64,000 nt of DNA from Candidatus Rhodoferax mariagerensis (GTDB lineage: Bacteria > Pseudomonadota > Gammaproteobacteria > Burkholderiales > Burkholderiaceae_C), in contig JADKAW010000047.1 in assembly GCA_016719055.1 (NCBI GenBank), positions 1 to 64,000 on the forward strand. Reading direction: 5' to 3'. Below the pieces are notes generated by a model. It was not told the DNA's origin. It did not search any database and worked only from the letters and a program-made list of their open reading frames with translations. Of the stretch, positions 41,185-49,876 are shown in pieces; position 1 is the stretch's first letter, and every line of letters begins with the position of its first letter. A program made the position numbers and the translations under genes.

Positions 41185-41506
41185 AAAGCACTTTTCCTTC
41201 ACGTTGGGCGCGGCCTACCACATGATTGGGGGAAACTTTCCAGTAGTCGAATTCTTCGCGACTGTAGAGCAAGATGTCTTTGGCAAACGGAAAGTCGCGC
41301 AGCGCCATCGACAGACGGGCAGTTTCTGCACGGCGACTGCGTTGCGCTGAAAAAGGAGCCTGCTCAATCACCATCAGGTCAATATCAGAATCCGGTCTGG
41401 CATCGCCCCGAGCGTATGAGCCAAGCAGGATGACGGTTTCCGGGTCAACTTCGCAGACGATGATGCTGACCATTTGGTCGATGGCTTCTGCTGGCAAGGT
41501 TGGCAT
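41171..41506 (-). CDS. MNT-type minimal nucleotidyltransferase (antitoxin-like)
   Basis: The 111-residue protein has the polymerase-beta-like motif VILLGSYARGDARPDSDIDL (GS...D-x-D) and a typical C-terminus DYWKVSPNHVVGRAQREGKV. In MntA/HepT modules the nucleotidyltransferase AMPylates and silences the HEPN RNase. Here the partner that overlaps its 3' end is truncated, so the antitoxin is left alone. It belongs to the island inside the ABC operon. Confidence 0.85.
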   Translation of the reverse strand: MPTLPAEAIDQMVSIIVCEVDPETVILLGSYARGDARPDSDIDLMVIEQAPFSAQRSRRAETARLSMALRDFPFAKDILLYSREEFDYWKVSPNHVVGRAQREGKVLYVRP

Positions 41507-41656
41507 GAGGCGTACTCTGCTAAAGAATTTATATATAAAAGAGCGTTCTAGCCCTTGCTGGTAAAGCGCAGGTAGCTATTTTTAGCATAGCTGCTGTGGA
41601 ATCAATCGTTTTCATTCGATGTGACCAAGGCGCGGATGACTTGACTGCTGGAAACG
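41507..41656. other. Spacer with dispersed repeat
   Basis: It contains a minus-orientation copy of the short repeat at 41538-41585 (AAATAGCTACCTGCGCTTTA ... AAGGGCTAGAACGCTC). No gene is seen. Confidence 0.4.
41538..41585 (-). repeat. Dispersed short repeat copy within the island
   Basis: Minus-strand ATAGCTACCTGCGCTTTACC followed by AGCAAGGGCTAGAACGC. Its presence inside the island implies that the island came from, or has long resided in, a related genome. Confidence 0.6.
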
Positions 41657-42906
41657 TCAAGGGCTGCCCAGAATCAGCTTTTCGACTTGGGATTTTGCGT
41701 CGTCAAGTTTTTGTTTGGCTTGCTGGCGCAGGGTTGCGGCTTCGCTATGAATTTTCTTAATGGATTCAACAATTAATTTTTGAATATTTATTGGTGGTGC
41801 TGGAATTAAAACATTTCCGATTTCTGTCTGAGTGATTGCAGGATAGTTTCCTCCACTTGTGAAGTCAAAGCTGCTGGCTTTGAACTGGGTGTTACCGGTT
41901 TTGCGCACCAGTTCGTCAGGCGACAGCAAGCCGTCAGCCGCTGCCACGTTGGTGTGACCATCGTCATGGATGATCATGTTCATCTTGGCAGTGCGGGCGA
42001 TTTGCTCGTTGATCTCGATGCCAATCAGGTATTTCACGGCAAAGTCGAGCCAGTGGCGAAAGTGCTGGGCACCTTCCGGGCGACTTTGGGACGGTATGGC
42101 GATTTGATCCGGGTAGTTGCTGTCGGCCTCAAAACGCACTTTGTCCAGGGCCTGCAGCAAAAAACCGCCACTGCCGCAGGAGGTGTCCAGCACGCGGCTT
42201 TCATGGGTGATGGGCAACACATCGACGATGAACTTGACGATCGGTCGGGGGGTGAAATACTGGCCAAAGTCGCCGCGAAAGAACGAACCCATAAAGGTCT
42301 CGAAGGCGCGGCCCTTGCTGTCGAGGTCGGTATCTGACAGGTTGATGTCTTGCAGGTAGCCCACCACCACGCGGATTTTGCTGGCCCGCAGGCGGATGTC
42401 GTCTTTGAAGACTTCCGGGTTTTTTTCGGCCTTCCTGGTACAGCGCACGCATTCGGGTGTGCAGGGCGGTGTTGGTTTCTTCTTCGGTATCAAGGGCAAA
42501 TATCTGAAAATCGTAGGGCTGGCACTGTTTGTGCGGCTTGCGTTCGTCCCATATCTTGCAAAAGATCAGCTTGTCGAGTTCATCAAACGCTTCAGACGGA
42601 TTGAGTTCGCCGCCACCCCACAGCGCCTGATGTGCCTGTTTGCAGCGGGCAGTCAGCTCGTCCTGGGTGACGATGGTCAGGGGTTGCAGCATTTGGCCTT
42701 CTGGCGTGCTGCCGCCACCATAGGCCTACCAGTGTCAGGAAGGCATCGGCCTGGACTTTTTCCTCCGGGTTGTCAAGGTTCCGGCGCTTGTTTTGGTGGA
42801 TATAGACAATGTATTTTTCGTTGTCTTCAAAGCGGATCAGTTTTCGGGCAATGCCCTGGGCGATCAGGTTTTTCATAATGTTGAGTGCTAAATACCCAGA
42901 GTTCAT
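41657..42906 (-). pseudogene. Type I modification (HsdM) remnant joined to HsdS C-terminus
   Basis: Three frames are needed. The first (from 42906) reads MNSGYLALNIMKNLIAQGIA, then NEKYIVYIHQNKRRNLDNPE. The second reads MLQPLTIVTQDELTARCKQA, then FDELDKLIFCKIWDERKPHK. The third holds FGQYFTPRPIVKFIVDVLP and the SAM motif VLDTSCGSGGFLLQALDKVR, then NMIIHDDGHTNVAAADGLL. The NPPF catalytic motif is missing: after NTQFKASSFDF the text jumps to an HsdS-type end, ITQTEIGNVLIPAPPINIQK followed by QAKQKLDDAKSQVEKLILG. An internal deletion thus fused hsdM to the tail of hsdS. It cannot methylate DNA. Confidence 0.75.
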
Positions 42907-43061
42907 GCCGCCATGTTATGGAGTCGGTCGATGCGGCAAAACCGCACAATTGCGCCGATCTGACTGCAGTCGCTGCGTTCCAAGTGCAATACCGGCAAGG
43001 CATCAAGACAGGAGGTGCGCTGCTTCAGTGCCAGTGCGATGATTGAGCGTTTCAACTGCAT
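42903..43061 (-). CDS. Short ORF upstream of hsdM remnant
   Basis: A 52-codon frame (MQLKRSIIALALKQRTSCLD ... RFCRIDRLHNMAA) overlaps the hsdM start as ATGA. It has no recognised domain and may be the tail of a lost gene or chance. Listed because of the overlap only. Confidence 0.25.
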   Translation of the reverse strand: MQLKRSIIALALKQRTSCLDALPVLHLERSDCSQIGAIVRFCRIDRLHNMAA

Positions 43062-43167
43062 AAATCCGAGTATCTCATCTTAGATTCTCGGCAATACTTT
43101 GATGGCTATGCACGAACAATGCATGTCCCCAAAATGGGTGTAACAATGCCAGCAAAAGGAGTTTGAT

Positions 43168-43392
43168 ATGAACATCACCCTCTCGGTAGATGAGCAAGTG
43201 GCACAGCGTGCGCGTGAGGCGGCCCAGAAAATGGGCAAAAGCCTTAATCAGGTTGTGCGCGATTACCTGGAGCAACTGGCCAGTGGCAGTCGGCGCGAGC
43301 AAGCCTGGTCACAGTTTGAAGCGCATTGCCTACAATCGCCAGCGCAGCTTCAAGGCTGGCGTTTTGATCGCGACGAGGCCAACCAACGGTAA
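43168..43392 (+). CDS. VapB-type antitoxin
   Basis: The 74-residue protein starts at ATG 43168 after AAGGAGTTTGAT. The ribbon-helix-helix part (MNITLSVDEQVAQRAREAAQ, KMGKSLNQVVRDYLEQLA) is followed by a toxin-binding tail (WSQFEAHCLQSPAQLQGWRF). It lies 17 bases before the PIN toxin gene and should bind DNA at its own promoter and neutralise VapC. It is oriented opposite to the rest of the island. Confidence 0.85.
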   Translation: MNITLSVDEQVAQRAREAAQKMGKSLNQVVRDYLEQLASGSRREQAWSQFEAHCLQSPAQLQGWRFDRDEANQR

Positions 43393-43409
43393 ACCGCCCA
43401 TCACCGACC

Positions 43410-43827
43410 ATGGCAGTACGCAGCTTAATTGACACCAATATCCTGGTCTATGCAGAGGCCAGCGATGAGCCCGACAAACAGCGAGCCGCGTTGGCACTGC
43501 TCAAGCACCTGTTTGAATCCGCCACTGGTGTGCTCTCGACTCAGGTGCTCAAAGAGTACTGCAACGTCGCCCTCAAAAAAGCTCAAACTGCCACCGGAAC
43601 ACATCCGGGCGCAACTTGATCTGTACGAGCTTTTTGAAATCGTTCAGGTCACCCCTGCCATTATTCGCAGTGGGCTGCAATTGCACCAAACCCGCAGCCT
43701 TGCTTTTTACGATGCCTTGGTACTGGCCAGTGCCCAAGCCGCTGGGTGCAGCGTGCTGTACACCGAAGACATGAACACAAATGAGATCGTGGGCGGCGTG
43801 CGGATCGTCAACCCACTGCTGCCCTGA
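43410..43827 (+). pseudogene. VapC-type PIN ribonuclease toxin, +1 frameshift at an A6 tract
   Basis: Frame 1 (43410-43616) reads MAVRSLIDTNILVYAEASDE, then STQVLKEYCNVALKK, and ends early. The other frame continues LKLPPEHIRAQLDLYELFEI, then LAFYDALVLASAQAAGCSVL and YTEDMNTNEIVGGVRIVNPL. Asp8 (IDTN), the KEY glutamate, FYDALVLASA and TEDMN supply the PIN active-site acids. Removing one A from AAAAAA near 43575 (CTC AAA AAA GCT) restores one 138-residue protein. It may be mutated, phase-variable by slippage, or a sequencing error. Confidence 0.75.
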
Positions 43828-43836
43828 GGCAGCGTC

Positions 43837-45369
43837 TCACGTATTACCTCCCGTCATCAGCAGGCCCAGGGCGGCTTCGGAGCAATCAGCAATCGGCAGC
43901 TCACCAGCAATGCGACCCTGGTTCATCACCAGCACCCGGTCTGACAGTGCCAGAATTTCATCGAGCTCGCTCGACACCACCAGCACCGCACAACCCGCCT
44001 GGCGCAGGGCACGCAACTGGCCGTAAATGAACTCGATGGCGCCAATGTCCACACCACGGGTGGGCTGCCCCACCAGCAGCACCCTGGGTGCACGGCCCAG
44101 TTCGCGCGCCAGCACCAGCTTTTGCTGGTTGCCGCCCGAGAACTTGCTGCTGGGCAGCTCGGTGTCGCGCGGGCGCACGTCAAAACGTTCCATCATGTCC
44201 GCTGTGGCCTGGCGCATGTGGTGGTGGTTCATCCAGCCGCGTGTGGCGTAGTCCGGCAAATCGTCATAACCCAGCGCCGCAGATTCCCATGCCGCAAAAG
44301 CCATCACCAGCGCGCGCGCATGGCGGTCTTCGGGCACATGGGCCAGGCCCAAATGCCGGGCCATGCTGGGGCTGAGCCAGTGCCGATTGTCAAACGGGTG
44401 GCCCAGCAGCTGCAGATGCCCGTATTTGGGCGTGAGCATTCCAGTCAGCACATCCATCAGCTCGCTTTGGCCGTTGCCCGAGACTCCGGCCACACCGACT
44501 ATCTCGCCGGCGCGCAGGGTCAGGCCCACGTCTTTGAGGCGTTCTACCCCCAGACTGTCGGTCACCGACAGGTGCTCGGCTTCCAGCAAAATCTCGCCGG
44601 CCACGGCCACTTGGCCGGCTTCACGGCCCATATTGACGCGCCGGCCCACCATGGCCTGCGCCAGCCCCTCCACCGAGGCCTGGGCAATAGGCAGGTCTTG
44701 CACCACGCGCCCAGCGCGCATCACGGTCACGGTGTCGCACAAGGCCATCACTTCCTTGAGTTTGTGGGTGATCAGGATCAGCGTGGTACCTTGTTCGCGC
44801 AGACGCTTGAGCACACCAAACAGCTGGGTGGTTTCCTGCGGTGTCAGCACGGCAGTGGGTTCGTCCAGAATCAAAATTTTGGCACCGCGGTACAGCGCCT
44901 TCAAAATCTCAAGGCGCTGTCGGTCGCCCACCGGCAAATCAGCCACCAGTGTGTTCAGCTCGATATGCAAGCCGGTGGACTGCATCAGGGCATTGAGCTT
45001 GCTGCGCACCTGGGTGCTGGCCCGCTGCAGCAACCAGTGCGGCTCAGCTCCCAGCATCACATTGTCTAGCGCGCTCAAGGTGTCCACCAGCATGAAGTGC
45101 TGATGCACCATGCCAATACCCAGGGCAATGGCGTCGTCGGCATTGCGAATGCTGGCAGCCTGGCCGTTTACCTCAATCCGCCCGCTGTCGGCCTGGTAAA
45201 AACCATACAGCACCGACATCAGCGTGCTTTTACCCGCGCCGTTTTCACCCACAATGCCATGCACCGTGCCCGCCACCACGCGCAGGTCAACATCGGCATT
45301 GGCAGCCACGGCGCCAAACTGCTTGCAGATGCCGGTCATGCACACGGCAGATGCCATCGGGTCAGGCAT
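43837..45369 (-). CDS. ABC transporter ATP-binding protein, nucleoside/simple-sugar type
   Basis: The 510-residue protein has two ABC domains, as in RbsA/NupO-type ATPases. The first has Walker A GENGAGKST at 41-49, GIGMVHQHFMLVDTLSALDN, the signature-like LPVGDRQRLEILKAL and LILDEPTAVLTPQET. The second has a degenerate P-loop GVSGNGQSELMDVL, an intact signature SGGNQQKLVLARELG and LVGQPTRGVDIGAIEFIYG. It should energise the two permeases with the BMP protein. Its last 37 codons form repeat B and are duplicated next to permease 1; the island sits between the two. Confidence 0.92.
   Translation of the reverse strand: MPDPMASAVCMTGICKQFGAVAANADVDLRVVAGTVHGIVGENGAGKSTLMSVLYGFYQADSGRIEVNGQAASIRNADDAIALGIGMVHQHFMLVDTLSALDNVMLGAEPHWLLQRASTQVRSKLNALMQSTGLHIELNTLVADLPVGDRQRLEILKALYRGAKILILDEPTAVLTPQETTQLFGVLKRLREQGTTLILITHKLKEVMALCDTVTVMRAGRVVQDLPIAQASVEGLAQAMVGRRVNMGREAGQVAVAGEILLEAEHLSVTDSLGVERLKDVGLTLRAGEIVGVAGVSGNGQSELMDVLTGMLTPKYGHLQLLGHPFDNRHWLSPSMARHLGLAHVPEDRHARALVMAFAAWESAALGYDDLPDYATRGWMNHHHMRQATADMMERFDVRPRDTELPSSKFSGGNQQKLVLARELGRAPRVLLVGQPTRGVDIGAIEFIYGQLRALRQAGCAVLVVSSELDEILALSDRVLVMNQGRIAGELPIADCSEAALGLLMTGGNT
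43850..43959. repeat. Direct repeat B: ABC ATPase 3' end, ATPase-side copy
   Basis: This copy belongs to the complete ATPase gene. Compared with repeat A it carries eight synonymous transitions. The 2.76 kb between the two repeats is the inserted island. Confidence 0.9.
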
Positions 45370-45370
45370 G

Positions 45371-45415
45371 TTTTACGGCTCCAGCCCTTGATGAATAAGC
45401 GCTACCAGCTATCTT
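45371..45415 (-). repeat. Dispersed short repeat copy
   Basis: Minus-strand GATAGCTGGTAGCGCTTATT followed by CATCAAGGGCTGGAGCCGTA, between the BMP protein and the ATPase gene. It is one of the best matches to the consensus. Confidence 0.7.
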
Positions 45416-45438
45416 TATCAGAGCTGTTGCGCGACCGA

Positions 45439-46419
45439 TCAATATTTGCAGGCGTTGTCGGCCATGTAGTCGGCCACCTTGATCTTGCCGCTGATGATGT
45501 CGGCCTTGGCGGCGTCAAGCTTTTTCTTCATGTCAGCGGTGACCAGGCTGGCATTATGGGTGTCCATCGCGTAGCCCACACCGTCTTCTTTCAGGCCCAG
45601 CACCAGCAGGCCGGGTTTGTAGGACTTGACGGCGTTGTATACCGCCACGTCCACCCCTTTGACCATCGAGGTCAGCATGGTGCCGGGTTGCAGATGATTC
45701 TGGTTGCTGTCCACACCAATAGCCAGCTTTTTGCTGTCTTTTGCAGCCTGGTAGACACCAATGCCGGTGCCACCGGCAGCGGCAAATACCACGTCAGCAC
45801 CCTTGGCGAACTGCGCCTTGGCCAGCTCACCGCCGCGCGCCGGGTCGTTCCAGGCCGCGCCGGTGGTGCCGGTCATGTTGGCAAACACCTCGGCCTTGGG
45901 GTTGGCAAACTTGGCACCCTGCTCGTAGCCGCATTGAAACTTGCGAATCAACGGAATGTCCATGCCACCGACAAAGCCGACCTTGCCGGTCTTGCTGGCC
46001 ATGGCCGCCATGGCACCGACCAAAAAGCTGCCTTCCTGCTCCTTGAACACCACCGACTGCACATTGGGCAGGCTGACCACCATGTCGATGATGGCGAACT
46101 GCAGCTTGGGAAACTCTTTGGCCAGCTTTTCGATGGCCGAAGCCTGGCCAAAACCAATGCCCACAATCGGGCTGGCACCTTTTTCGGCCATGCGGCGCAG
46201 CGCCTGCTCGCGCTGCGACTCGTTGGTGACTTCAAACTCCAGGTAGGTTTTACCAGTTTCTTTTTTCCACTTTTCCATGCCGTTGTAGGCGGCTTCGTTG
46301 AACGATTTGTCAAACTTGCCACCCATGTCAAACACCACGGCGGGCTCGGCCAGCAGCGCAGTGCTGGTTAATGCGGCACAGGCCAGAACACTCAGGCGAA
46401 AAGCGGTTTTCAAAGTCAT
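45439..46419 (-). CDS. BMP-family ABC transporter substrate-binding protein
   Basis: The 326-residue protein starts with a signal peptide (MTLKTAFRLSVLACAALTST-ALLA) and continues with the PnrA/BMP pattern: VVFDMGGKFDKSFNEAAYNG, SPIVGIGFGQASAIEKLAKE, VQSVVFKEQEGSFLVGAMAA, GKVGFVGGMDIPLIRKFQCG and IGVDSNQNHLQPGTMLTSMV. Such proteins bind purine nucleosides in the periplasm. It is first in the operon BMP-ATPase-(island)-permease-permease, and divergent from a ribokinase, which supports nucleoside or ribose uptake. Confidence 0.92.
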   Translation of the reverse strand: MTLKTAFRLSVLACAALTSTALLAEPAVVFDMGGKFDKSFNEAAYNGMEKWKKETGKTYLEFEVTNESQREQALRRMAEKGASPIVGIGFGQASAIEKLAKEFPKLQFAIIDMVVSLPNVQSVVFKEQEGSFLVGAMAAMASKTGKVGFVGGMDIPLIRKFQCGYEQGAKFANPKAEVFANMTGTTGAAWNDPARGGELAKAQFAKGADVVFAAAGGTGIGVYQAAKDSKKLAIGVDSNQNHLQPGTMLTSMVKGVDVAVYNAVKSYKPGLLVLGLKEDGVGYAMDTHNASLVTADMKKKLDAAKADIISGKIKVADYMADNACKY

Positions 46420-46534
46420 GGCAAATCTCTTTCAAAAAGTTGTAAATCAGACCAGCAATGACTATGCCATGATTTTGGGCATTTCATCCCAGGCGACATA
46501 ATTGCCGCCTCTGAATAACGACTAGCCAACGCTC
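46420..46534. promoter_or_regulatory. Divergent promoter region of the BMP operon and ribokinase
   Basis: The 115 bases between two divergent starts must hold both promoters. I see AT-rich stretches (TGACTATGCCATGATTTTGG) but no clear operator. Confidence 0.4.
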
Positions 46535-47467
46535 ATGATTCTGGTTGCCGGCTCTGCCAATCTGGACTTTGTGGTCCGTGCCCATCACATTCCTGGTCCG
46601 GGCGAAACCGTGCTGGGGCAACAGTTTTGCACCTACCCCGGTGGCAAGGGTGCCAACCAGGCAGTGGCCTGCGCCCGCGCCGGTGGCGCGCCCACCCAGA
46701 TGTTGCTGGCGCTGGGGCAGGACGCGTATGCCGAGCCCTTGCTGGATTCGCTGCGCAGCGCTGGTGTAGTTCTCCATACCGTGCTAGCCCCCGACCAGCC
46801 TACCGGATGTGCTTTCATTTGTGTAGCAGGCAATGCGGAAAACGCCATCACCGTAGCCCCCGGCGCCAACGCCTTCCTGCAAAGCCAGCACCTGCCTGAT
46901 TTGGCCGGTGTGAGTCATTTACTGATGCAACTGGAGATTGCGCTGCCTACCGTAATGGCTTACGCGCAAGCGGCCCGGGCGCGCGGCGTACAGGTGGTGT
47001 TGAATGCGGCGCCAGCGCAAGCGCTGCCAGACGAGCTGCTGCAGGCCGTAGACGTGCTGATCGTCAACGAAGGCGAATTGGCTGCGCTGGTGTCACACCC
47101 CGGCAGCTTCGTGCTGAACCTGGCGCAACTAGCGGTGCCCTGTGTGGTGGTCACGCTGGGCCATCGTGGCTGTGTGGCGCGTGTTGGCAACACTTTTTTG
47201 ACCCAACCCGCGTTTGATGTGCAAGCGGTGGACACCACCGGGGCCGGCGACACATTTTGCGGCGTGCTGGTGGCGAAACTAAGCCAGGGTGCCGGCATGG
47301 TGGCAGCTATGCGCCAGGCCAGTGCGGCGGCGGCGCTGGCTTGCACCGTGGCGGGTGCGCAGTCGAGCATTCCGTCGGCTGCTGCGCTGGCAGAGTTTTT
47401 GGCGCTGGCAGCGCCGAATGGTGTTGACGATGAGGCGGACTTGCGGAGGTATTGCGGATTGGGGTGA
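46535..47467 (+). CDS. rbsK: Ribokinase (PfkB family)
   Basis: The 310-residue enzyme phosphorylates D-ribose to ribose-5-phosphate. It shows MILVAGSANLDFVVRAHHIP, the substrate motif YPGGKGANQAVACARAG, GCAFICVAGNAENAITVAPG, VVLNAAPAQALPDELLQAVD and the PfkB signature VDTTGAGDTFCGVLVA with catalytic Asp239. Another sugar or nucleoside substrate is possible in the PfkB family. The divergent nucleoside-type ABC operon supports use of ribose from nucleosides. Its end abuts an IS3 scar. Confidence 0.88.
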   Translation: MILVAGSANLDFVVRAHHIPGPGETVLGQQFCTYPGGKGANQAVACARAGGAPTQMLLALGQDAYAEPLLDSLRSAGVVLHTVLAPDQPTGCAFICVAGNAENAITVAPGANAFLQSQHLPDLAGVSHLLMQLEIALPTVMAYAQAARARGVQVVLNAAPAQALPDELLQAVDVLIVNEGELAALVSHPGSFVLNLAQLAVPCVVVTLGHRGCVARVGNTFLTQPAFDVQAVDTTGAGDTFCGVLVAKLSQGAGMVAAMRQASAAAALACTVAGAQSSIPSAAALAEFLALAAPNGVDDEADLRRYCGLG

Positions 47468-47486
47468 CCTTGGATAGACACAACTA

Positions 47487-47605
47487 GACCGCGTCCGTCC
47501 ATGCTGATTTTGATGTCCTCGCGTTGGAGTGCCCCTGTGAAGCCGGCGCTGGAGAACTGGGCACCTTGGTCGCTGTTGAAGATGTCGGGCTTGCCATAGT
47601 TGCGC
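47487..47605 (-). mobile_element. IS3-family transposase (orfB) remnant
   Basis: The minus strand reads NYGKPDIFNSDQGAQFSSAG, then FTGALQREDIKISMDGRG, the second-Asp region of IS3-group integrase-like transposases (FNSDQGxQF). Nothing else of the element is readable, and no terminal repeats were found. It marks the left edge of the accessory stretch 47.5-56 kb. Confidence 0.75.
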
Positions 47606-47923
47606 AGCGGCGCCTTTGCAGCGTACCCAACCCGGCCACCTATTGTGAGGACCGCATTGCGGACGAATACCCCAAGGGCATCCCAAAAACGTCGAACGCT
47701 GGCACCATAGGGACCAAAAAGCTCAGCGACCTGTTTGGCACTGACGAATGAGGACTTCGACAGCAGCGAATCACCTGAAAATTGAAATCTGTTTTAGTAT
47801 TGCCGTGAGAGAAGTGGTCCCGACTTGATAACAGTACGGTGGTCAAGAACTTCGATGCTCTTTTCAGTGATTGGCCAGACATAAGAGTTTTAAATCTTAA
47901 TTTGCCCGCCTTAGGAGGCTCAA
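47606..47923. other. Spacer without recognised gene
   Basis: A minus-strand open stretch (SAKQVAELFGPYGASVRRFW, about 47660-47750) has no family I know. The promoter of the EcsC-type gene lies at its right end, with TTAGGAGGCTCAA before the ATG. Confidence 0.3.
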
Positions 47924-48583
47924 ATGGCTAGAAATTCACATCCGACCGGCGCGACTGGAAAGTCTTATCCGATTGCAAAAGAAGACCATGCTAGATTCGC
48001 TGACCGCATGACCGACACCATCCTCAATCTGGTATCGAAGGTGCCGTCTTCATCAGAAGTCTACAGCTCAACTCCTGATGCACGTGCAAGACAGTTAGCC
48101 CGCAACGCTGCACGGACCAGTGCCGGCATATCAGGTGGTGCCGCCCTGGCCCCAGGCCCACTGGGCATGTTGACCATTCTTCCAGACCTGGTGGGCGTAT
48201 GGCGCGTGCAAGCGCAAATGGTGTCAGACATAGCGGCAATCTACGGCAAAACAGCCACATTGACCCAGGAACAGATGGTTTACTGCCTGTTCAAGCAGTC
48301 AGCTGCTCAATTGTTGCGCGACCTCGTCGTGCGTGAAGGCGGCCGTTACCTGGTACTTCCAGCGACCATGCGGATGATGCGAAATCTGATTGCAAAAATT
48401 GGCATCAAGGTCGGTCAACGCAGCGTCGGCAAAGCGGTTGCGCGCTACGCACCCCTGGTGGGTGCGCTAGGCGTCGGAGCGTACGCGTACTATGACACCC
48501 AGAAGGTTGCGGACACAGCTATCGATTTGTTCAGCAGCGAGGTGGTTGTTCAAGCCGAGACCCCTGATGAACCGAGTTCGTAA
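47924..48583 (+). CDS. EcsC-family protein
   Basis: ATG 47924 has a near-perfect ribosome site (TTAGGAGG). The 219-residue protein has the EcsC pattern: ARTSAGISGGAALAPGPLGM, LTILPDLVGVWRVQAQMVSD, IAAIYGKTATLTQEQMVYCL and a C-terminal ALGVGAYAYYDTQKVADTAI. The glycine-rich hydrophobic stretch suggests membrane contact. EcsC proteins are linked with ABC-type export genes in Firmicutes, but their role in proteobacteria is unknown. It is a single gene in an accessory region. Confidence 0.82.
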   Translation: MARNSHPTGATGKSYPIAKEDHARFADRMTDTILNLVSKVPSSSEVYSSTPDARARQLARNAARTSAGISGGAALAPGPLGMLTILPDLVGVWRVQAQMVSDIAAIYGKTATLTQEQMVYCLFKQSAAQLLRDLVVREGGRYLVLPATMRMMRNLIAKIGIKVGQRSVGKAVARYAPLVGALGVGAYAYYDTQKVADTAIDLFSSEVVVQAETPDEPSS

Positions 48584-48690
48584 GTTGATGCTGCTCCACT
48601 GTAGATAATTGGTGCAACTTGCGACCTGAAATTCAGGCCGCTGGCACATCCCCGGTTTTTTGCCATAGTTGACTTTTTTGAGGAAATTCC

Positions 48691-49729
48691 ATGCGCTATC
48701 GCCTGCTGGGCCGCACCGGCCTTTATGTTTCTGAACTTTGCCTGGGAACCATGACATTTGGTGACCAAGGTTGGTGGAAAGTTTTGGGGGGCCTTGGGCA
48801 AGAAGTCGCCACAGGCTTGGTCAAGCAGGCATTTGATGCCGGGGTCAACTTCATCGACACAGCCAATATCTATTCTTTCGGTGAATCCGAAAAGCTGACC
48901 GGCACAGCCATCAAAACATTGGGGCTCCCCCGGGATGAACTGGTCATTGCCACCAAAGCCACCGGCGTCATGAATGAGAAAACAGTCAATGGATTAGGAC
49001 AATCCCGGTTTCACCTGATGAACGAGCTTGATGCCAGTCTGAAACGCCTGCAACTTGACCACATTGACCTGTACCAATTGCATGGCTTTGACCCCTTTGA
49101 CGCCGCTGGAGGAGTCATTGGCTACCCTGAATGACATGGTGCGCTGCGGAAAAGTGCGTTACATCGGCTTGTGCAACATGGCGGCCTGGCAAATCATGAA
49201 GGCTTTGGGGATTTCCGAGAAAAATCATTGGGCGCGGTTTGAGAGTGTGCAGGCCTACTACACCGTTGCTGGTCGGGACCTGGAGCGTGAGGTACTGCCC
49301 TTGTTGCAGGACCAACAGCTTGGTCTCATGGTCTGGAGTCCGTTGGCAGGCGGCCTGCTCAGCGGCAAGTTCAGTCCTGATGGCACGGGGCCAGAGGGTA
49401 CACGCCGGGCCAGCTTCGACTTTCCCTTGATTGACAAGCCAAAAGCGTTCCGGGTCATTGATGTCATGCGGCCTATCGCCCAACAGCATCAGGTATCCGT
49501 ATCGCAGGTCGCCCTGGCCTGGCTATTGAGCCGTCCTCAGGTCAGTACGGTCATCATCGGTGCCAAAACGCCAGAGCAGCTTGCTGACAATCTTGGCGCC
49601 GGCAAACTTGAATTGAGTGCAGATGAATTGAAGGCACTTGACGAGGTAAGTGCCATGACAGAGGAATACCCGGGCTGGATGCTGGCCAGACAGGCGATGC
49701 CACGCATCAAACCGCCTGTGAAAGATTGA
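48691..49729 (+). pseudogene. Aldo/keto reductase, single frameshift
   Basis: Frame 1 (48691-49134) reads MRYRLLGRTGLYVSELCLGT, then FIDTANIYSFGESEKLTG (catalytic Asp/Tyr) and DELVIATKATGVMN, and ends DLYQLHGFDPF. The continuation in another frame reads LTPLEESLATLNDMVRCGKV, then RYIGLCNMAAWQIMKALGIS, MVWSPLAGGLLSGKF and SVSQVALAWLLSRPQVSTVI. Deleting one T of CCCCTTTGACG near 49095 gives one intact protein of about 345 residues. It is an NADPH-dependent oxidoreductase of unknown substrate. A recent mutation or a sequence error are both possible because the rest is well preserved. Confidence 0.8.
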
Positions 49730-49876
49730 CTGCCCTATGCCAGGTGTCGCGAACTCCTCATCGCCAAGCCAAAAACTGACTTCGCCTTTCTTTGGCAACT
49801 GTAGGTCAATGCGGCATTGGTCAGCTGGGGTACCCTTTTGGCGACAAGTGCATTGCCTGCGCATCACAATGCCCAA

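Noticed and set aside
40963..43959. Composite transposon flanked by IS copies
   Set aside because: The flanking repeats are coding sequence of the ABC ATPase, not insertion-sequence ends; no transposase or terminal inverted repeats are present.
45097..46371. 424-codon plus-strand frame opposite the BMP gene
   Set aside because: His-rich antisense shadow; the BMP-family protein with its signal peptide is clear on the minus strand.
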